Source: Taxillus chinensis
Lineage: Eukaryota; Streptophyta; Magnoliopsida; Santalales; Loranthaceae
Direction: 5' to 3'
NCBI GenBank assembly: GCA_023512835.1
Contig: CM042092.1
Coordinates: 46,094,400-46,158,399 of the forward strand
DNA: 64,000 bases
Below are positions 11,795-23,344 of the stretch, one piece after another. Both the position numbers and the translations under genes were made by a program. How positions within the stretch are numbered: the stretch's first letter is position 1; each line of letters opens with the position of its first letter. The notes under the pieces are model-generated. The model saw only the letters and a list, made by a program, of their open reading frames with translations, was not told where the DNA came from and did no database searches.

Positions 11795-12784
11795 ATGGCG
11801 CCACCGAGGAGAGTTGTTTGAGGCCAGGGCCCGGTAGAGGAGCCCACAAGTGCAGGATGTGCACTAGCAGGAGGTCGTGATAGAGCCAGCACACGAGGAG
11901 TGGACTGGGCTGCACAGTTTTTGAAACACGCACCCAGGACTTTTGAGGATGGTTCACGTTTAGAAGCAGCCGAGGGCTGGATTAGGTGGACAGAGGACAT
12001 CTTTGAGATGATTGGGGTGCCAGATGAGGAGCGGATGCGAGTGACGACGCACTATCTGTTGGATATCTCACGTAGGTGGTGGGAGTCCACTAGAGCTGTC
12101 CATGGCAGTCAGATGGGCTGGAGGGAGTTTGTGGAGCGCTTCTTTGGAGAGTATTTTCCCAGCTCGGTATAGTATGCCCAACGGAGAGAGTATTATGACC
12201 TTCAGCAGGGTAGCCAGATGGTGGGTGAGTATGTACAAGCCTTTACAGATTTAGGGCGGTTTGCTCTTGAGGCTTGGGAGAAGGAAGCCCGTAAGATGCA
12301 GGATTTTATTCAAGGCTTGAGGCCATCTTTGAAAAACAAGCTGAAATCGATGCAGTTGACCAACTATAGGGAGGCGGTCAACAAGGCACTCATTATTGAG
12401 CGAGGTCAGGATTAGGCGAGAGCCCAGAGACCGGGCGGTCTGGTGGGTCTGAGCAAGAAGAGGCAGAGTGGGGAGAGCAGTGTAGTTCAGCCTAAGAGGA
12501 GGCAGGTGCAGAGGATTTCTAGCTAGGCGGGGGGATCTCGGGAGAGTTCAACTAGCAGGAGGCCAGGTGCCTGTTGGAGTTGTGGTTTGATCGGGCATGT
12601 ATCGAGAGACTGCCCGAGGAAAAAGATGACATGCTTCCGATGCGGGAAGGTGGGACATGGAGCTAGGAAATGTGTTACCCTTAGCTCGACCAGCAGTGTA
12701 GGCCCTCATCCGAGAGAGCAGGGACAGAGGAGTGGGGCTCCGCCTCAAAGGTCGGTGCCGCCGACACAGAGCATGCAGACATGA
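11795..12784 (+). pseudogene. gag: Chromovirus gag (capsid and zinc knuckles), interrupted
   Basis: Structural polyprotein that packages the element's RNA. The start ATG at 11795 opens the frame that the whole pol shares. The capsid-like core, with WIRWTEDIFEMIG and WREFVERFFGEYFP, lies at about 11960-12170, continuing to about 12410 with FIQGLRPSLKNKL. Two CCHC knuckles follow, CWSCGLIGHVSRDC (12575-12616) and CFRCGKVGHGARKC (about 12632-12673), both with all zinc ligands. The frame is interrupted by TGA at 11819 and 12782 and TAG at 12170, 12413 and 12524, without frameshifts. The TAG positions fall where glutamine is plausible. Confidence 0.88.
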
Positions 12785-15142
12785 CTTGCAGTACAGTAGC
12801 CTCATTGGGAGGCATAGGGTCAGGTTGATCAGCAGGGCAAGGCCCCAATGGGCCAGGCTAGTGGAAGTGGACCACGAGGGAGGACTTTTGCCCTTACCAG
12901 TAGAGAGGCAGAGGTTCCACCAGTGGACGAGGCAGGACCAGGACCTTCAGTGGTGAGAGATACCATCATCATTTCTCATATTATCTGTTCAGTTTTAATT
13001 GATACTAGTGCTACCCATTCTTTTATTTCGTACGCTACAGTGGTTGGATTGGAGTTAGACTAGGAGACAGTTAGTCAGTCTCTGATGGTTGCTTCACCTT
13101 TGGGTGGAATTGTGATACTTAAGAGTATTTGTCGTGCTTATCAGGTAACATTTGGGGGTGTTAACCTGTTGTGTGATTTGTATATCATGGAGTTAGATGA
13201 TTTTGATGTTATCTTGGATATGGATTGGTTGGTCTCCGTGGAGGCCAAGATTGATTGTTTTCGACGGCGTATGACATTTCTCACGCTAAAGGGCATGTGG
13301 GGTGTCTTTGTGGGTGAGTGGACTGAGGAGACATGCAGGTTGGGACCTTTGAGGCATGGGTGGGGTGATGTGACCCACCAGTTAGCCAGCTTGACGTTAG
13401 TTGACAGGAGGAGAGAGGGAAAAGCTGTCTTGCCACCCATTGTAGATCAGTTCTTGGATGTGTTTCCTGAGGACTTAGTCAGTTTACCACCCGTGAGGGA
13501 GGTAGGGTTTTCGATTGAGTTGTTTCCGGGGACAACACCTATTAGGTTGGCGGCCTACCGGATGGCACTGACAGATCTTAGAGAGCTCAAGAGGCAGATA
13601 GATGATCTTCTGGCACGAGGCTTTATCAGGCGGAGTAGCTCCCGATGGGGCACTCCAGTGTTGTTCGCTAAGAAGGCGGATGGTTCGCTTCGGTTGTGTA
13701 TAGACTACAAGAAGCTAAACCATGTGACTATGAAGAACTGGTATCCATTGCTGAGGATCGATGATTTATTTGATCAGTTTTGCGGTGCGAGATGGTTTTT
13801 CAAGATAGACTTAAGGTCTGAATACCATCAGTTGAGGGTTAGTGAGGCAGATATCCCTACAATCGCTTTCAGTTGTCGCTATGGGCATTATGAGTGGCTC
13901 GTGATGCCGTTTGGGCTCACGAATGCTCTAATAGTGTTTATAGGCTTGATGAACCAGGTGTTTACTCCATATTTAGATATGTTCATTGTGGTGTTCATCG
14001 ATGATATTTTGGTCTATTCAGCGACCAAGAGGGAGCATGAGGAGCATTTGTATGTTGTATTGCAGACCTTGCGAGAGCACCGGTTATACGTGAAATTTAC
14101 GAAATGTAACTTCTGGTTACAACAGGTGAACTTCTTGGGGCATGTGGTATCTTTGGAGGGTATCACAGTGGATCCTGAGAAGATCGAGGCGGTTTTGTCG
14201 TGGAAAAGGCTCACGAATGTGTTTGAGATTCATAGCTTCCTTGGTTTAGTAGGCTACTATCAGAGGTTTGTGGAGGATTTTTCCAGGTTGATAACTCCTA
14301 TGACACACTTGGCTAGGAAGGGAGTTCCTTTTGTTTGGTCTGATGCGTGTGAGAGTGCTTTCATGGAGCTGAAGGCACGATTGACCTCAGCACCTATCTT
14401 GATTCTCCCACAAGAGGGTGTGCCTTTCGAGGTGTATTGTGATGCTTCCAGGGTGGGACTTGGTTGTGTGTTGATGCAGGCTCAGCAGGTGATTGCTTAT
14501 GGATCTAGGCAGTTGAGGCCACACGAACAGAACTATCCCACGCATGATTTGGAGTTGGCTGTAGTAATCTTTGCTCTTAAGAGCTGGCAGCACTATCTCA
14601 TTGGGGAGAAATTTGTGGTATATATGGACCACAAGAGCTTGCAGTATATCTTTTCTCAGAGAGACCTAAACCTTAGGCAGAGGAGGTGGGTGGAGTACCT
14701 ACAACAGTTTCAGTTTGACATGATGTATACCCCTGGAAAGGGTAATATGGTGGCAGATGCTCTGAGTAGGAAGAGCAGGGCTGTGGTGGCCCATTGTGCC
14801 ATTAAGGAATGGGAGATGATGGGTCAGTTGGTAGTGATGAGGTTACAGATGGTGACCAGCGAGGGGCGAGGGACCCTTAGTGTTGTTGTCGCAATCCCTG
14901 AGTTACAGCGTAGGATCATAGAAGATCAGCTGGGGGACGTTGATTGTGAGGTCATCAGGGACAGGATTCAGACCTATCAGGCATCTTCTGATTGGACTGA
15001 AGATGTAGAGCATATATTGAGGTACAGGGGTCGACTGATAGTTCCCACTTCTCTTCAGGAGGAGGTTCTTCAAGAATTTCACCAGTCGAGGTTAGCTGTA
15101 CATCCTGGTGGGACCAAGATGTACCATGTCGTGAGGAGGTAG
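12785..15142 (+). pseudogene. pol: Chromovirus protease, reverse transcriptase and RNase H
   Basis: In frame with gag. Stops at 12797, 12815 and 13061 (all TAG) precede an intact 685-codon stretch from 13085. The protease active-site region near 13001 reads DTS in place of DTG/DSG, so Gly is lost. RT follows: the fingers region near 13560-13800 contains [11 protein letters not shown], and the catalytic motif FIDD lies at 13994-14005 (a YVDD variant) with both aspartates kept. RNase H begins near 14430 with [15 protein letters not shown], then [11 protein letters not shown] and YMDHKSL, ending with VADALSRK near 14770. The frame stops at TAG 15140, just after the start of the integrase zinc-binding region ([15 protein letters not shown]). 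Product: retrotransposon replication enzymes, inactive as encoded. Confidence 0.92.
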
Positions 15143-15898
15143 TATTGGTGGCCAGGCCTGAAGAAGGCCGTTGCTGATTTTGTGGGAAGGTGTTTGACTT
15201 GTCAGCAGGTCAAGGCAAAGCACTTGAGATCAGCTAGTGAGTTGCAGTCATTGCCAGTGCCAGTGTGGAAATGGGACCACGTAACTATGAATTTTGTCAC
15301 TGGACTTCCTCGTTCCAGGGGACACGACACTATATGGGTTATTGTGGACCGATTGGCCAAATCGGCGCATTTTATTCCGATTCGAGAGACCGACCCAGTG
15401 AGGACTTTGGGATAGAGGTATCTTGATGTGATTGTGTGGTTGCATGGAGTCCCATTGTTTATTGTATCTGATCGGGATGCTAGGTTCACCTCTCAGTTTT
15501 GGAGACAGCTGTAGCGAGCTTTGGGTACCAGGGTGAACCTGAGTACAGCCTTTCATCCGCAGACGGATGGTCAGTCAGAGCGGATAATTCAGATGCTCAA
15601 GGATATGTTGCGTGCCTGTGTCCTAGATTTTGGAGGTTGTTGGGAGACTCACATTCCTCTGGTGGAGTTCTCTTACAACAACAGTTATCAGGCCACGATT
15701 AGGATGACTCCATATGAGGTGCTGTATGGGTGGCCTTGTAGGTCACCTTTGTGTTGGGCACAGACGGGAGAGACAGCGGTTCTCAGTCCTGATATGGTTC
15801 AAGAGACCACGGAGATAGTGCAGCTAATTCGACAGTGTATGTTGACAGTGCAGAGTAGACAGAAGTCCTACAAGGATCAGAGGCGTCGCCCTTTGTAG
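15143..15898 (+). pseudogene. int: Chromovirus integrase core, catalytic Asp changed
   Basis: Continues the same frame. The second half of the HHCC zinc finger is present (CLTCQQVKAKH). The DDE core follows. The first catalytic Asp, expected in a WDHxTMDFV context, is Asn (codon 15290-15292). The second is kept in [13 protein letters not shown] near 15465. The Glu is kept in GQSERIIQ near 15575. Nonsense codons, all TAG, lie at 15413, 15512 and 15896. The D-to-N change alone should abolish strand transfer. Confidence 0.88.
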
Positions 15899-16332
15899 TT
15901 TGAGGTGGGTGATCGTGTATTTTTGCGGGTTTCGCCATGTCGAGGGCATAAGAGGTTTGGGAGTGGATCCAAACTCTTCCCTCATTTTGTGGGGCCATTT
16001 GAGATACCGTGGGCGCAGTGGCTTACCGATTAGCTTTGCCACCAAGGTTGGCACGAGTACATGATGTGTTTCATGTGTCTTAGTTGAGACAGTATCACTT
16101 AGATCCTTCTCATGTGTTGGACTATCGCGAGATAGACTTGGCTGATGATGGTGCCATTGTTGAGATGCCGACACAGATTTTGGATAGGCGAGAGCAGGTC
16201 TTGCGGGGCAAGACAATCCCACTGGTCCTCCATGTGTTATGGCGACACCAAGGCATGGAGGAGCAAACTTGGGAGAAAGAGAGCCAGATGCGGGTTCTTC
16301 ATCCTGAGCTGTTCGAGGACAATCAGTCCTGA
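15899..16332 (+). pseudogene. Integrase C-terminus and chromodomain of the chromovirus
   Basis: The integrase C-terminal module (FEVGDRVFLRVSP, near 15899-15940) is followed by a one-base frameshift at about 16000-16010. The frame then continues as a barrel-like VAYRLALPPRLARVHDVFH stretch, a TAG at 16081 and a chromodomain-like end at about 16165-16330 with QILDRREQVLRGKTIP, WRHQGMEEQTWE and HPELFE. Chromodomains steer chromovirus integration to marked heterochromatin. The terminal stop is at 16330. Confidence 0.82.
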
Positions 16333-16597
16333 GGTGGGGAGGATGTGAGGGCCTTCCCTGAGGTATCATTATGTTTTATGCATTTGTTTTGCATATGTGT
16401 CCTTGAGATGTGGTTTAGCTTGTTGTTATTGTTAGATCTTATGAGCCTTTTTGGATTGTTGCGAATTGCATTGCACCTATGTTGTTGACGATCATGTTTT
16501 GTGTCTTGTTGTTGTGCGGCGCTTGAGCTTGAATTTTGTCATGTCCTTTGGGCAAGTGTTTTATTTTTAAGGATGAAAAGTCCTAAGGTGGGGAGGA
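16333..16597 (+). other. Chromovirus 3' untranslated region with polypurine tract
   Basis: Non-coding DNA between the pol stop and the 3' LTR. The polypurine tract AAGGTGGGGAGGA (16585-16597) abuts the LTR. A near-identical purine run GAGGTGGGGAGGA follows the stop codon at about 16332 and looks like a second copy. Confidence 0.75.
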
Positions 16598-18759
16598 TGT
16601 AAAGACTCGTATTTGGGTAGTATTGAGAGATAGCCATTTTATGGCTATGCAACTATCTAGACAGTAGTGTAGTCGTCGATGTGAGCATTTTGACAATACT
16701 TAGGCCCGATTCCGAGTCGGGGCCCCGAGTGGCCCAAATATTGACTTTCTCGGGGTTTATGGGTTGACTTTGCGTTTGAGCGATCATTTGAGTGTGATAA
16801 TATCTGCATAGTATTGTGCTTGTCATTTCGAGCATTTTGACAGTAATTTAACTTAATTTGGAGTTCATTACCTTGGGAGGTCAATTATTGTTGGGAGGCC
16901 AATTATTGGCAGCAGTATAAATAATTAAGAAACTGTCTTATCCCTTTAATTTGCTTGGTGCGTGCGTGTTTGAGCAAGAGAGAGAGAAGGTGAAAAGCTT
17001 CTTTTGGTGCTTTGGGGCAATTAGAGCTCGTGGATCACAAATAATATTTCCGGGTTGGTGTCCTTAAACCTCGATCCTGTCTTTGCATATGCACGCATTT
17101 ATCATGATTTATGAAATTGAGTATGAACCCTAGGTTTTGAGGGAAACCTAATTTTGGGTTAGATCTAATGGTTTAGCATAAGATCTGTGGTTAAGAACTG
17201 ATTTATATCAGTTTGGGTATGTCATTTTGTAGTCTATTGAGTAAAATGCATTTTTGTGAGTGCCTGGGGGTCGTTGGGTTGATTCCAGAAAAAGAACAGG
17301 CAAAAACGACGATGAACACTACTCTGGGCGAACTTTAGGGTCGAAGTTCACAGTTAGCAGCTTTGTAGTCAGCAGCTTCGCAGTCAGTAGCTGTGTAGTC
17401 AGTAGCTTTGTAGTCAGTAGTTGCAGTCAGCAGCTTCGGAGTCCGCAGCATCGATCTGCAGCATCACTCCGCAACAGTGTTTCCGCAGCATCACTCCGCA
17501 ACGGTATTTTCGCAGCTTCAATCCGCAGCTTCATCTGCAGCTTCAATCTGCAACAGTGTTCCGCAGCAGTGCAACTGCACTGCACTGGACTAGACCACTT
17601 ACATTGTAACCTTTAAGTCAAAGTATTATACTGAAGTTACAATATAAATAATGAAATATCCCCCTTTCGGATTCAAAGAAAAATACTAGAAAATTAAATT
17701 CTCACTCCTTCAAATGTGAAAATTGGGATTTAGTGTAAAATCTCGGAAAAATCTAGTTTTTCGTGGAGGTGAATTTTTGGAAAGTGGGTTAGACATCTCA
17801 GAAAAATTTTCAAAAATCAAATTATTTTAGTTATGATATGGAGACCCAATGCAGGGACTTTTTATTACAAGAAAACAACTGCTATGAGTATTTTCTTCCT
17901 TGGTCAAGGTATGAGGATCAATTTGTGAAGACTGGCTTCAGTTATAAAGGGAGGGTTGTGGATCTACATGCCATATTGGTGTTAGCATGTTGGTTTGAGG
18001 ATTTGGAGCCTTGGGCTCTATGACTTGTTGGGTTCTCACCATGAGGCTAAGGCCTGTGTTGAGCCGTTGAGCTCGTGAACTATTGAGCTCATGGAGCTAG
18101 GGCTGAGTACCCTGAACTGAGATCCTGTTGAGGATTGTGTTAAGTCGTTGAGCTCGTGGAGCTAGGGCTGAGTGCCCTGAGATGGGATCCCGTGAAGGAT
18201 CGTGGACAAGCTGTCCTGTGTGGGCAGGCTGGGTCTTGATGTTTGTTTGCAAGTTGTATCCTGATGATTGTGCACACTACACGGTGCACGAGTACACTGA
18301 GCATATAGTATAAACTTGTATGTTGGCATGATGTGGAGTTTTGGGGTCACCTACTGAGCTTGTTGCTCACCCCTACTTGTTGTTTACCTTTTTTAGGTGT
18401 AACCCGAGACTAGTGGAGGACTTTCTTCCAGGAGGACGTGCCCATTACTCTGATATATGATACAGTACTATATTCTGTATTGTTTTGTATTATATCCCGG
18501 ACATGGGTCCGTGGGCTTGTATTTGCATACTGTTTGTGATGAGATGTTTGTATGAATGTTTGACTTATTGTATGAATGATGATGTATGGGAAAGTATAGG
18601 ATTACCCTTGATGTATGACTGTACATGGTTGCATATTTGAGACAGCACCCGCAGTGTAGTCTCTATTGGTGCTAGTCACCAACTCCTTGACCTTTCGGGT
18701 GCGGGCAAGGGGAAGTCATGTACCTGGTTCTGGGTTCCCTGGAATTTGGGGGCGTGACA
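16598..18759 (+). repeat. 3' LTR of the chromovirus
   Basis: Runs from TGTAAAGACTCG to GGGGGCGTGACA. It retains the uninterrupted site CTGAGCTTGTTGCTCACCCC near 18354, which shows the pre-insertion state of the 5' LTR. It carries about two units of the 65-bp repeat. Confidence 0.92.
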
Positions 18760-18771
18760 TAATCAACCTTG

Positions 18772-19478
18772 ATGGCAACTAGCAAATCAAGAGATGGGAA
18801 TCCCATTGGTAATGATCATGGGGTAAAAGCCTTGTGGGCGGTGGTGGAGGAGATGCGGCAAAAGGTTGCTGAAATTCTTGACTAGCTTGTGGGAACGAAC
18901 CTCCTCACCAACAACAGGCCACTAGTTGACTGGACACATGCCGAGGGATTTGCCCAAGGCCAACTTGCTAACAGGAAACGTAATCAACTACCTCCAATCA
19001 ACCGGATAGTGACGGTGACTCAGAAGATGAACCCGATGAGAGTTTTGGGTTGGTTGGGCTAGTGCAATGACAAAGGGAACAAGATGATTATTGACCGAAG
19101 GCAAAACTTTCGAATTTCAATGGGAATTTGCATGTTGAGGACTTCCTTGATTGGATTACAGAAGTGGAGCAATTCTTTGAGATGATGGAGGTTCCTAATG
19201 AAAAGATGGTGAGATATGTGGCCTTTAGATTGAAAGGAGGGGTTGTTGTATGGTGGGGTCTGTTACAAAAGAATTGCCAACGGCAAGGGAAGGTACCTAT
19301 AACGTCATGGTGCCGAATGAAGCCACTTATGATGGAAAGTTTTCTACCACCAGATTATGAGCAGCATTTATTTCAATTACTAGAGGATTGTTCGCAAGGT
19401 TCCAGGTCAGTGTTCGATTACAAAGCAAAACTTTCAAGGTTGGTAAAGTGGAATAACCTTAGTGAAACAGATGGATAA
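18772..19478 (+). pseudogene. gag: gag fragment of the older gypsy element split by the chromovirus
   Basis: ATG at 18772 lies just right of the chromovirus and in register with the primer binding site at 6373 once the insertion is removed. Early codons are polar and include a stop near 18883. A gag capsid segment is clear at 19125-19475, with [19 protein letters not shown], a KGGVVVWW segment, a PPDYEQ segment and [12 protein letters not shown]. This pattern is shared by several chromovirus-type gags. No protease, RT or integrase of this element follows: the copy is truncated and its 3' LTR was not recognised. Confidence 0.75.
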
Positions 19479-20101
19479 TGATAACTGCAGAATTTGTTAT
19501 TAATTTTGCATGTAATTTATAGGATTTAATTTAACATTTTATTAAATTAATGTATTTTTATAATGTTTTCTCCTATTTTAGTCATTTATATTTTTTAATC
19601 ACCTTTGTAGATTTAATATTAATTTTGGTGGTTTTTATTATTAATTTAATTATTTTAATTTAATATTAATTCTTTGGGTTAATTTGCAAAAATTTTATTT
19701 GGGTGGTTGGAAATTGATTCTATGCATTTTGAGTTACAATTATGGTCGGCATAGATTTAGAGAGGAAAAAAAAGATTATGAGCATGTGCGAGAATTAAAG
19801 GAAGAAAGAATTAATTTTTTGATGCTTGGTTTATACATGTGATAATGAAGAGGATTTAAAGAAGGGAATATTTATTTATTTTTGATACTTACATAATTGA
19901 ATTAATGAGAGGATGTACAGGAGAAAAGAATTGAAAAGATGCATGCTACGTGGAGAAGCAAAATGGAAAGGAAGGAATTAATGGCATGGGGCCACATGTA
20001 ATTTAATGAATGGAAAAGAAAGGCAATTAGCTTGTTATATAAAGCCTCATGCCACACGTGAAGAAACATATCATATCTCTGCCCCAGCGCCCTTTGTCCT
20101 A
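19479..20101. other. AT-rich spacer, possible partial LTR
   Basis: No gene. A TATA-like TATATAAAGCC (about 20035-20045) followed by CTGCCCCAGCGCC (about 20080) resembles a stretch inside the next LTR (21033), so the right end may be a fragment of a related LTR promoter. Confidence 0.35.
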
Positions 20102-20498
20102 TGTAAGGATTCGTATTTGAGTGACATTGTAAGTTAATTTATTATTGAGGATGATAACATTTAAAATGCAATGTGATTGTCAACGTAAGTATTTTGGCTG
20201 TAAGTGAGCTTAGTTTGGAATTTAAGTTCCACGAGGGCATTTTAGTATTTTGAGTCTATTATTATTATTGTTGTTGTTATTATTGTTATTATAATTATTA
20301 GTATTAGAATTATTAAGATTATTATTATTATTATTAATAAAATTATTGAGATTATTGTTAATATTAATATTATTATTTTTATTATAATTACTAATCTTAT
20401 TACTATATTATTATTATTATTATTAAAATAAGTTTAAATACTAAGAGCTTATTATTATTATTAATGTTATTATTTGATATAATCGTAATAAGAAATAA

Positions 20499-20560
<62 letters not shown>

Positions 20561-21292
20561 ATTAGTATAAAAGGATAAACCTATGGTGAAACTTAGGAGT
20601 GCGTGGGCGGAGGTTGGCAAGGGAGGAGTAGTGGGGTTTGAAACAAACTGTTCTGCCGATTCCTCGAAACTTGATCCAGGTAGGTGATCCTTGATTTATC
20701 ATCATCCCATTGCATGAATACGGTTTGTTAGAGAATAATGCATGAATACGGTTTAGTATGTGTGTGTGTATATATATATATATATATTTATGTATATATT
20801 TATTTATGTACGCTCGGTCGACTTCCAATGGGAAGGCGTCCTTGACTTCTTGCACCTGTACCTGCTTGTGATTATTTAAGCAACTGGTTTATTACATGCG
20901 TGTTGCTTCAACGTGGCCTGCATGACTTCTGCTAGAAAAAAAAGTAATTCGTGCATCACGAGGGTCCTGCACGGCTTGGTGTATCTCTATTATTCCTTTT
21001 CTTTATATTCTATTGTTATAAATATTAATAACACCTGCCCCAGCGCCGTTCGTCCGGTCTCCCATCCGCGCTGCAGGAGAGTCTTCCGTGCAGCAGGAAG
21101 TGTTTCCACGCAGCAGGAGAAGTTCTTCATCCGTGTGGTAGTGGAGTCTTCCGCGGGTCATGGCGTGCGCTAGGATGCAAGGGGAGGCGGCGTCTGGGCC
21201 GGGGTGTGTGGCCTACTCTTTTGCGTACAGTAGGGTGTGCGTGACCTATTCCTTGACGTGCTGCAGGGAGAGCGTAGCCCCTAATTTTAACC

Positions 21293-21338
<46 letters not shown>

Positions 21339-22868
21339 CAAAAAAAGGAGAAGCCAGGCCATTAGGCCTGGTCTTGTGTCCGCGCAAAGGCATGCTGCGC
21401 CTTCGTGGAAAAATGGGGGGGCGGTAGATATGCTGCCTCGTGTTCTTGCGCCAGCCTTAGTAGGGCTCCACGTACATTGAGAATCTTTGCAGAAAATATG
21501 CACAAATTTCTACCTATCCCCTCATCATTCAGTTGTTCGCTGCACATGTTTACCAGTCATATGGCTTGGATTTATGTGCATGTGTGTGAGCTCAAGAGAT
21601 TGGTCTGACTTTGGAAAAAAAGGGTTTGGGTAATATAACTAAATAAATTTGGTGGCAATACTTATAGCTGGCATTGTAGTTCGGGCTGGCCCTTTTTGGG
21701 CCGGCTTTCTTTCTACTGGGGTCTTGTGGTTTGTTAATAATAGGCCTGGTTCTAAGTTTTGTGGTGATGATAGTTGTTATTTAAAATGTTAATTTGACAC
21801 AATATATATATAAGTATTATTTGTAACTTGATTAATTTGATATTAGAAATATTATTTGTAGTTTGATATTATTAATTTGGCATTAAGAAAATTAATTGTG
21901 ACTTGATATTATTAGCAGGATAATGTTAGTTTAATAAAAATATTGTTTGGCTTGACATAGTTGTTTAATAAAATAAATATTGTTTGAGTTTGTTGTTTTT
22001 AGTTATGTGATAAATTGTTATTCGTGGTACATTATTATTGGTTTGGGAAATTGAATATTCCGTAATGCTATAAAACTGAGTATTGATTATTAAAATTATT
22101 ATTTGTTGGTTATATGTGTGGAATTGGTGGTGAAATTGGTTGGGTTAACCATAGGTCCCCTATGTGGCTGGTTAACCTAGGTCTCATATGTGACAGGTTG
22201 TCGTTATGGACACCATAGGTCCCACATATGGCTATCTAGTAGTGAATGGAATTCTTGGAGTTTGTAGCAGGGATTCTGTGGATGGTTGGATTGCCGGTAC
22301 AAAACTTTAATAAATGAATGTAATGTATGTGATGTTATATTTTGTGATTTAATGTAAGCTTTCTGTGATAGGATAGGACACTACACTAGCACAAGCATAC
22401 ACCGATCATGTAAACTTAGGATTTCCTATTTTAGGATGGTGAGGAGATGAAGATCACCTACTGGGCATTTATGCTCACCCCTACTTTGTTGACATGTTTC
22501 AGGTATTGACTCTTTTGCTAAAGGCTGGTCTGAAGCTAAGGGTTATTTATTTCACATTTTGTCATAACTTGGTTTAAAGATTTTGTAAGATGTATTTGTT
22601 TTTATTATTTGAATATCCGGACAAGGGTCCATGAAAGTTGTATTGGATTTAAAACATGACTATGTTATTAATAAATTATTTATATTTAGCGTCATAGCAT
22701 GTGGGAATGTACAGGAATACCCCTAATGTATGATTGTACAGGTATATCTCGGACAACACCTGTTGTACAGTCCATATCGATGCTAGTCACCAACCCCTTG
22801 ACCCTTCGGGTGCGGACATGGGGAAGTCACACTCTTAGTTTCGGTCATTTCGGAATTTGGGAGTGACA
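20102..22868 (+). mobile_element. Solo LTR related to the chromovirus LTR, no target duplication
   Basis: Begins TGTAAGGATTCGTATTTG and ends GGAATTTGGGAGTGACA. It shares with the chromovirus LTR the terminal GCTAGTCACCAACC..TTGACC block (22787-22802) and the CACCTACTGGGC..GCTCACCCCTAC module (22456-22486). It has no coding region. Flanks TCCTA and CATCA do not match, so it may be an inter-element recombinant or one end may be eroded. Confidence 0.68.
20259..20560. repeat. ATT-rich and (TA)n microsatellites
   Basis: Imperfect TTA/ATT repeats (20259-20480) are followed by an uninterrupted (TA)n of about 55 bases (20503-20558). A second TTA run lies at about 21291-21337 and a short (TA)n at about 20771-20785. 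Confidence 0.85.
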
Positions 22869-23339
22869 CATCATGCCCAGCACAGTGTCGCCCGCGGCAA
22901 TTCCCACATCAGGTAGGGTAGAGCAAAGCGGGAGAGATAACATTTAGGCAAGGTCTTCGGCATGACACAACGGGACTGCTCATATATTCTATGAATTAAT
23001 TTTCTGTATTTGATTTAACTTCAAACTTCAGTTGTTATTTTAAGTCTTGGATCGTCATCTTAATAATTTATTTATGTGATATGGTTTGCAATTCATTCCT
23101 CTATCTGTTTTAAATTCTTTGTAATTATTTGCGGTTGCAATTAATTGTGGATTGTTTAAAGCATGATTTTTAATTGTGATTCATTCGCGGTTGCGGTTAA
23201 TTAATTTTGGAATGTGAAGATTATTATTTGTAGAGTTTGATTTGATCTTCCAAATGCAAAACATAATAATTCATAGGATTGGTATGAGTTTAGGCCTGAT
23301 TTCTAGTGCGAATTCATAATTTAAGGTTGAACTATGTCT
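22869..23339. other. Spacer, no gene recognised
   Basis: AT-rich DNA with two similar GCGGTTGC..TTAATT patches near 23125 and 23190. The string GGATTGGTATGAG at about 23278 weakly resembles a primer binding site, but I could not tie it to an element. Confidence 0.4.
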
Positions 23340-23344
23340 TAACA

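Larger units (their letters stand above)
6396..18759 (+). mobile_element. Ty3/gypsy Tekay/Del-type chromovirus, full length, inactive
   Basis: A complete LTR retrotransposon: 5' LTR 6396-11356 (enlarged by a nested solo LTR), primer binding site 11360-11371, gag-pol 11795-16332, polypurine tract 16585-16597 and 3' LTR 16598-18759. LTRs begin TGTAAAGACT and end CGTGACA (3') or CATGACA (5'). Flanks are taatt on the left (6391-6395) and taatc on the right (18760-18764), a 5-bp target duplication with one mismatch. The domain order PR-RT-RNaseH-INT-chromodomain places it among chromoviruses. RT/RNase H wording such as [15 protein letters not shown] and RRWVEYL fits the Tekay/Del lineage. Coding is broken by 13 nonsense codons and one frameshift. 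Confidence 0.92.

Noticed and set aside
11494..12000. 168-codon minus-strand frame
   Set aside because: Antisense to the chromovirus leader and gag start, with low-information composition. The gag frame explains the region.
15824..16369. 181-codon minus-strand frame
   Set aside because: Antisense to integrase and chromodomain, which are clear on the plus strand.
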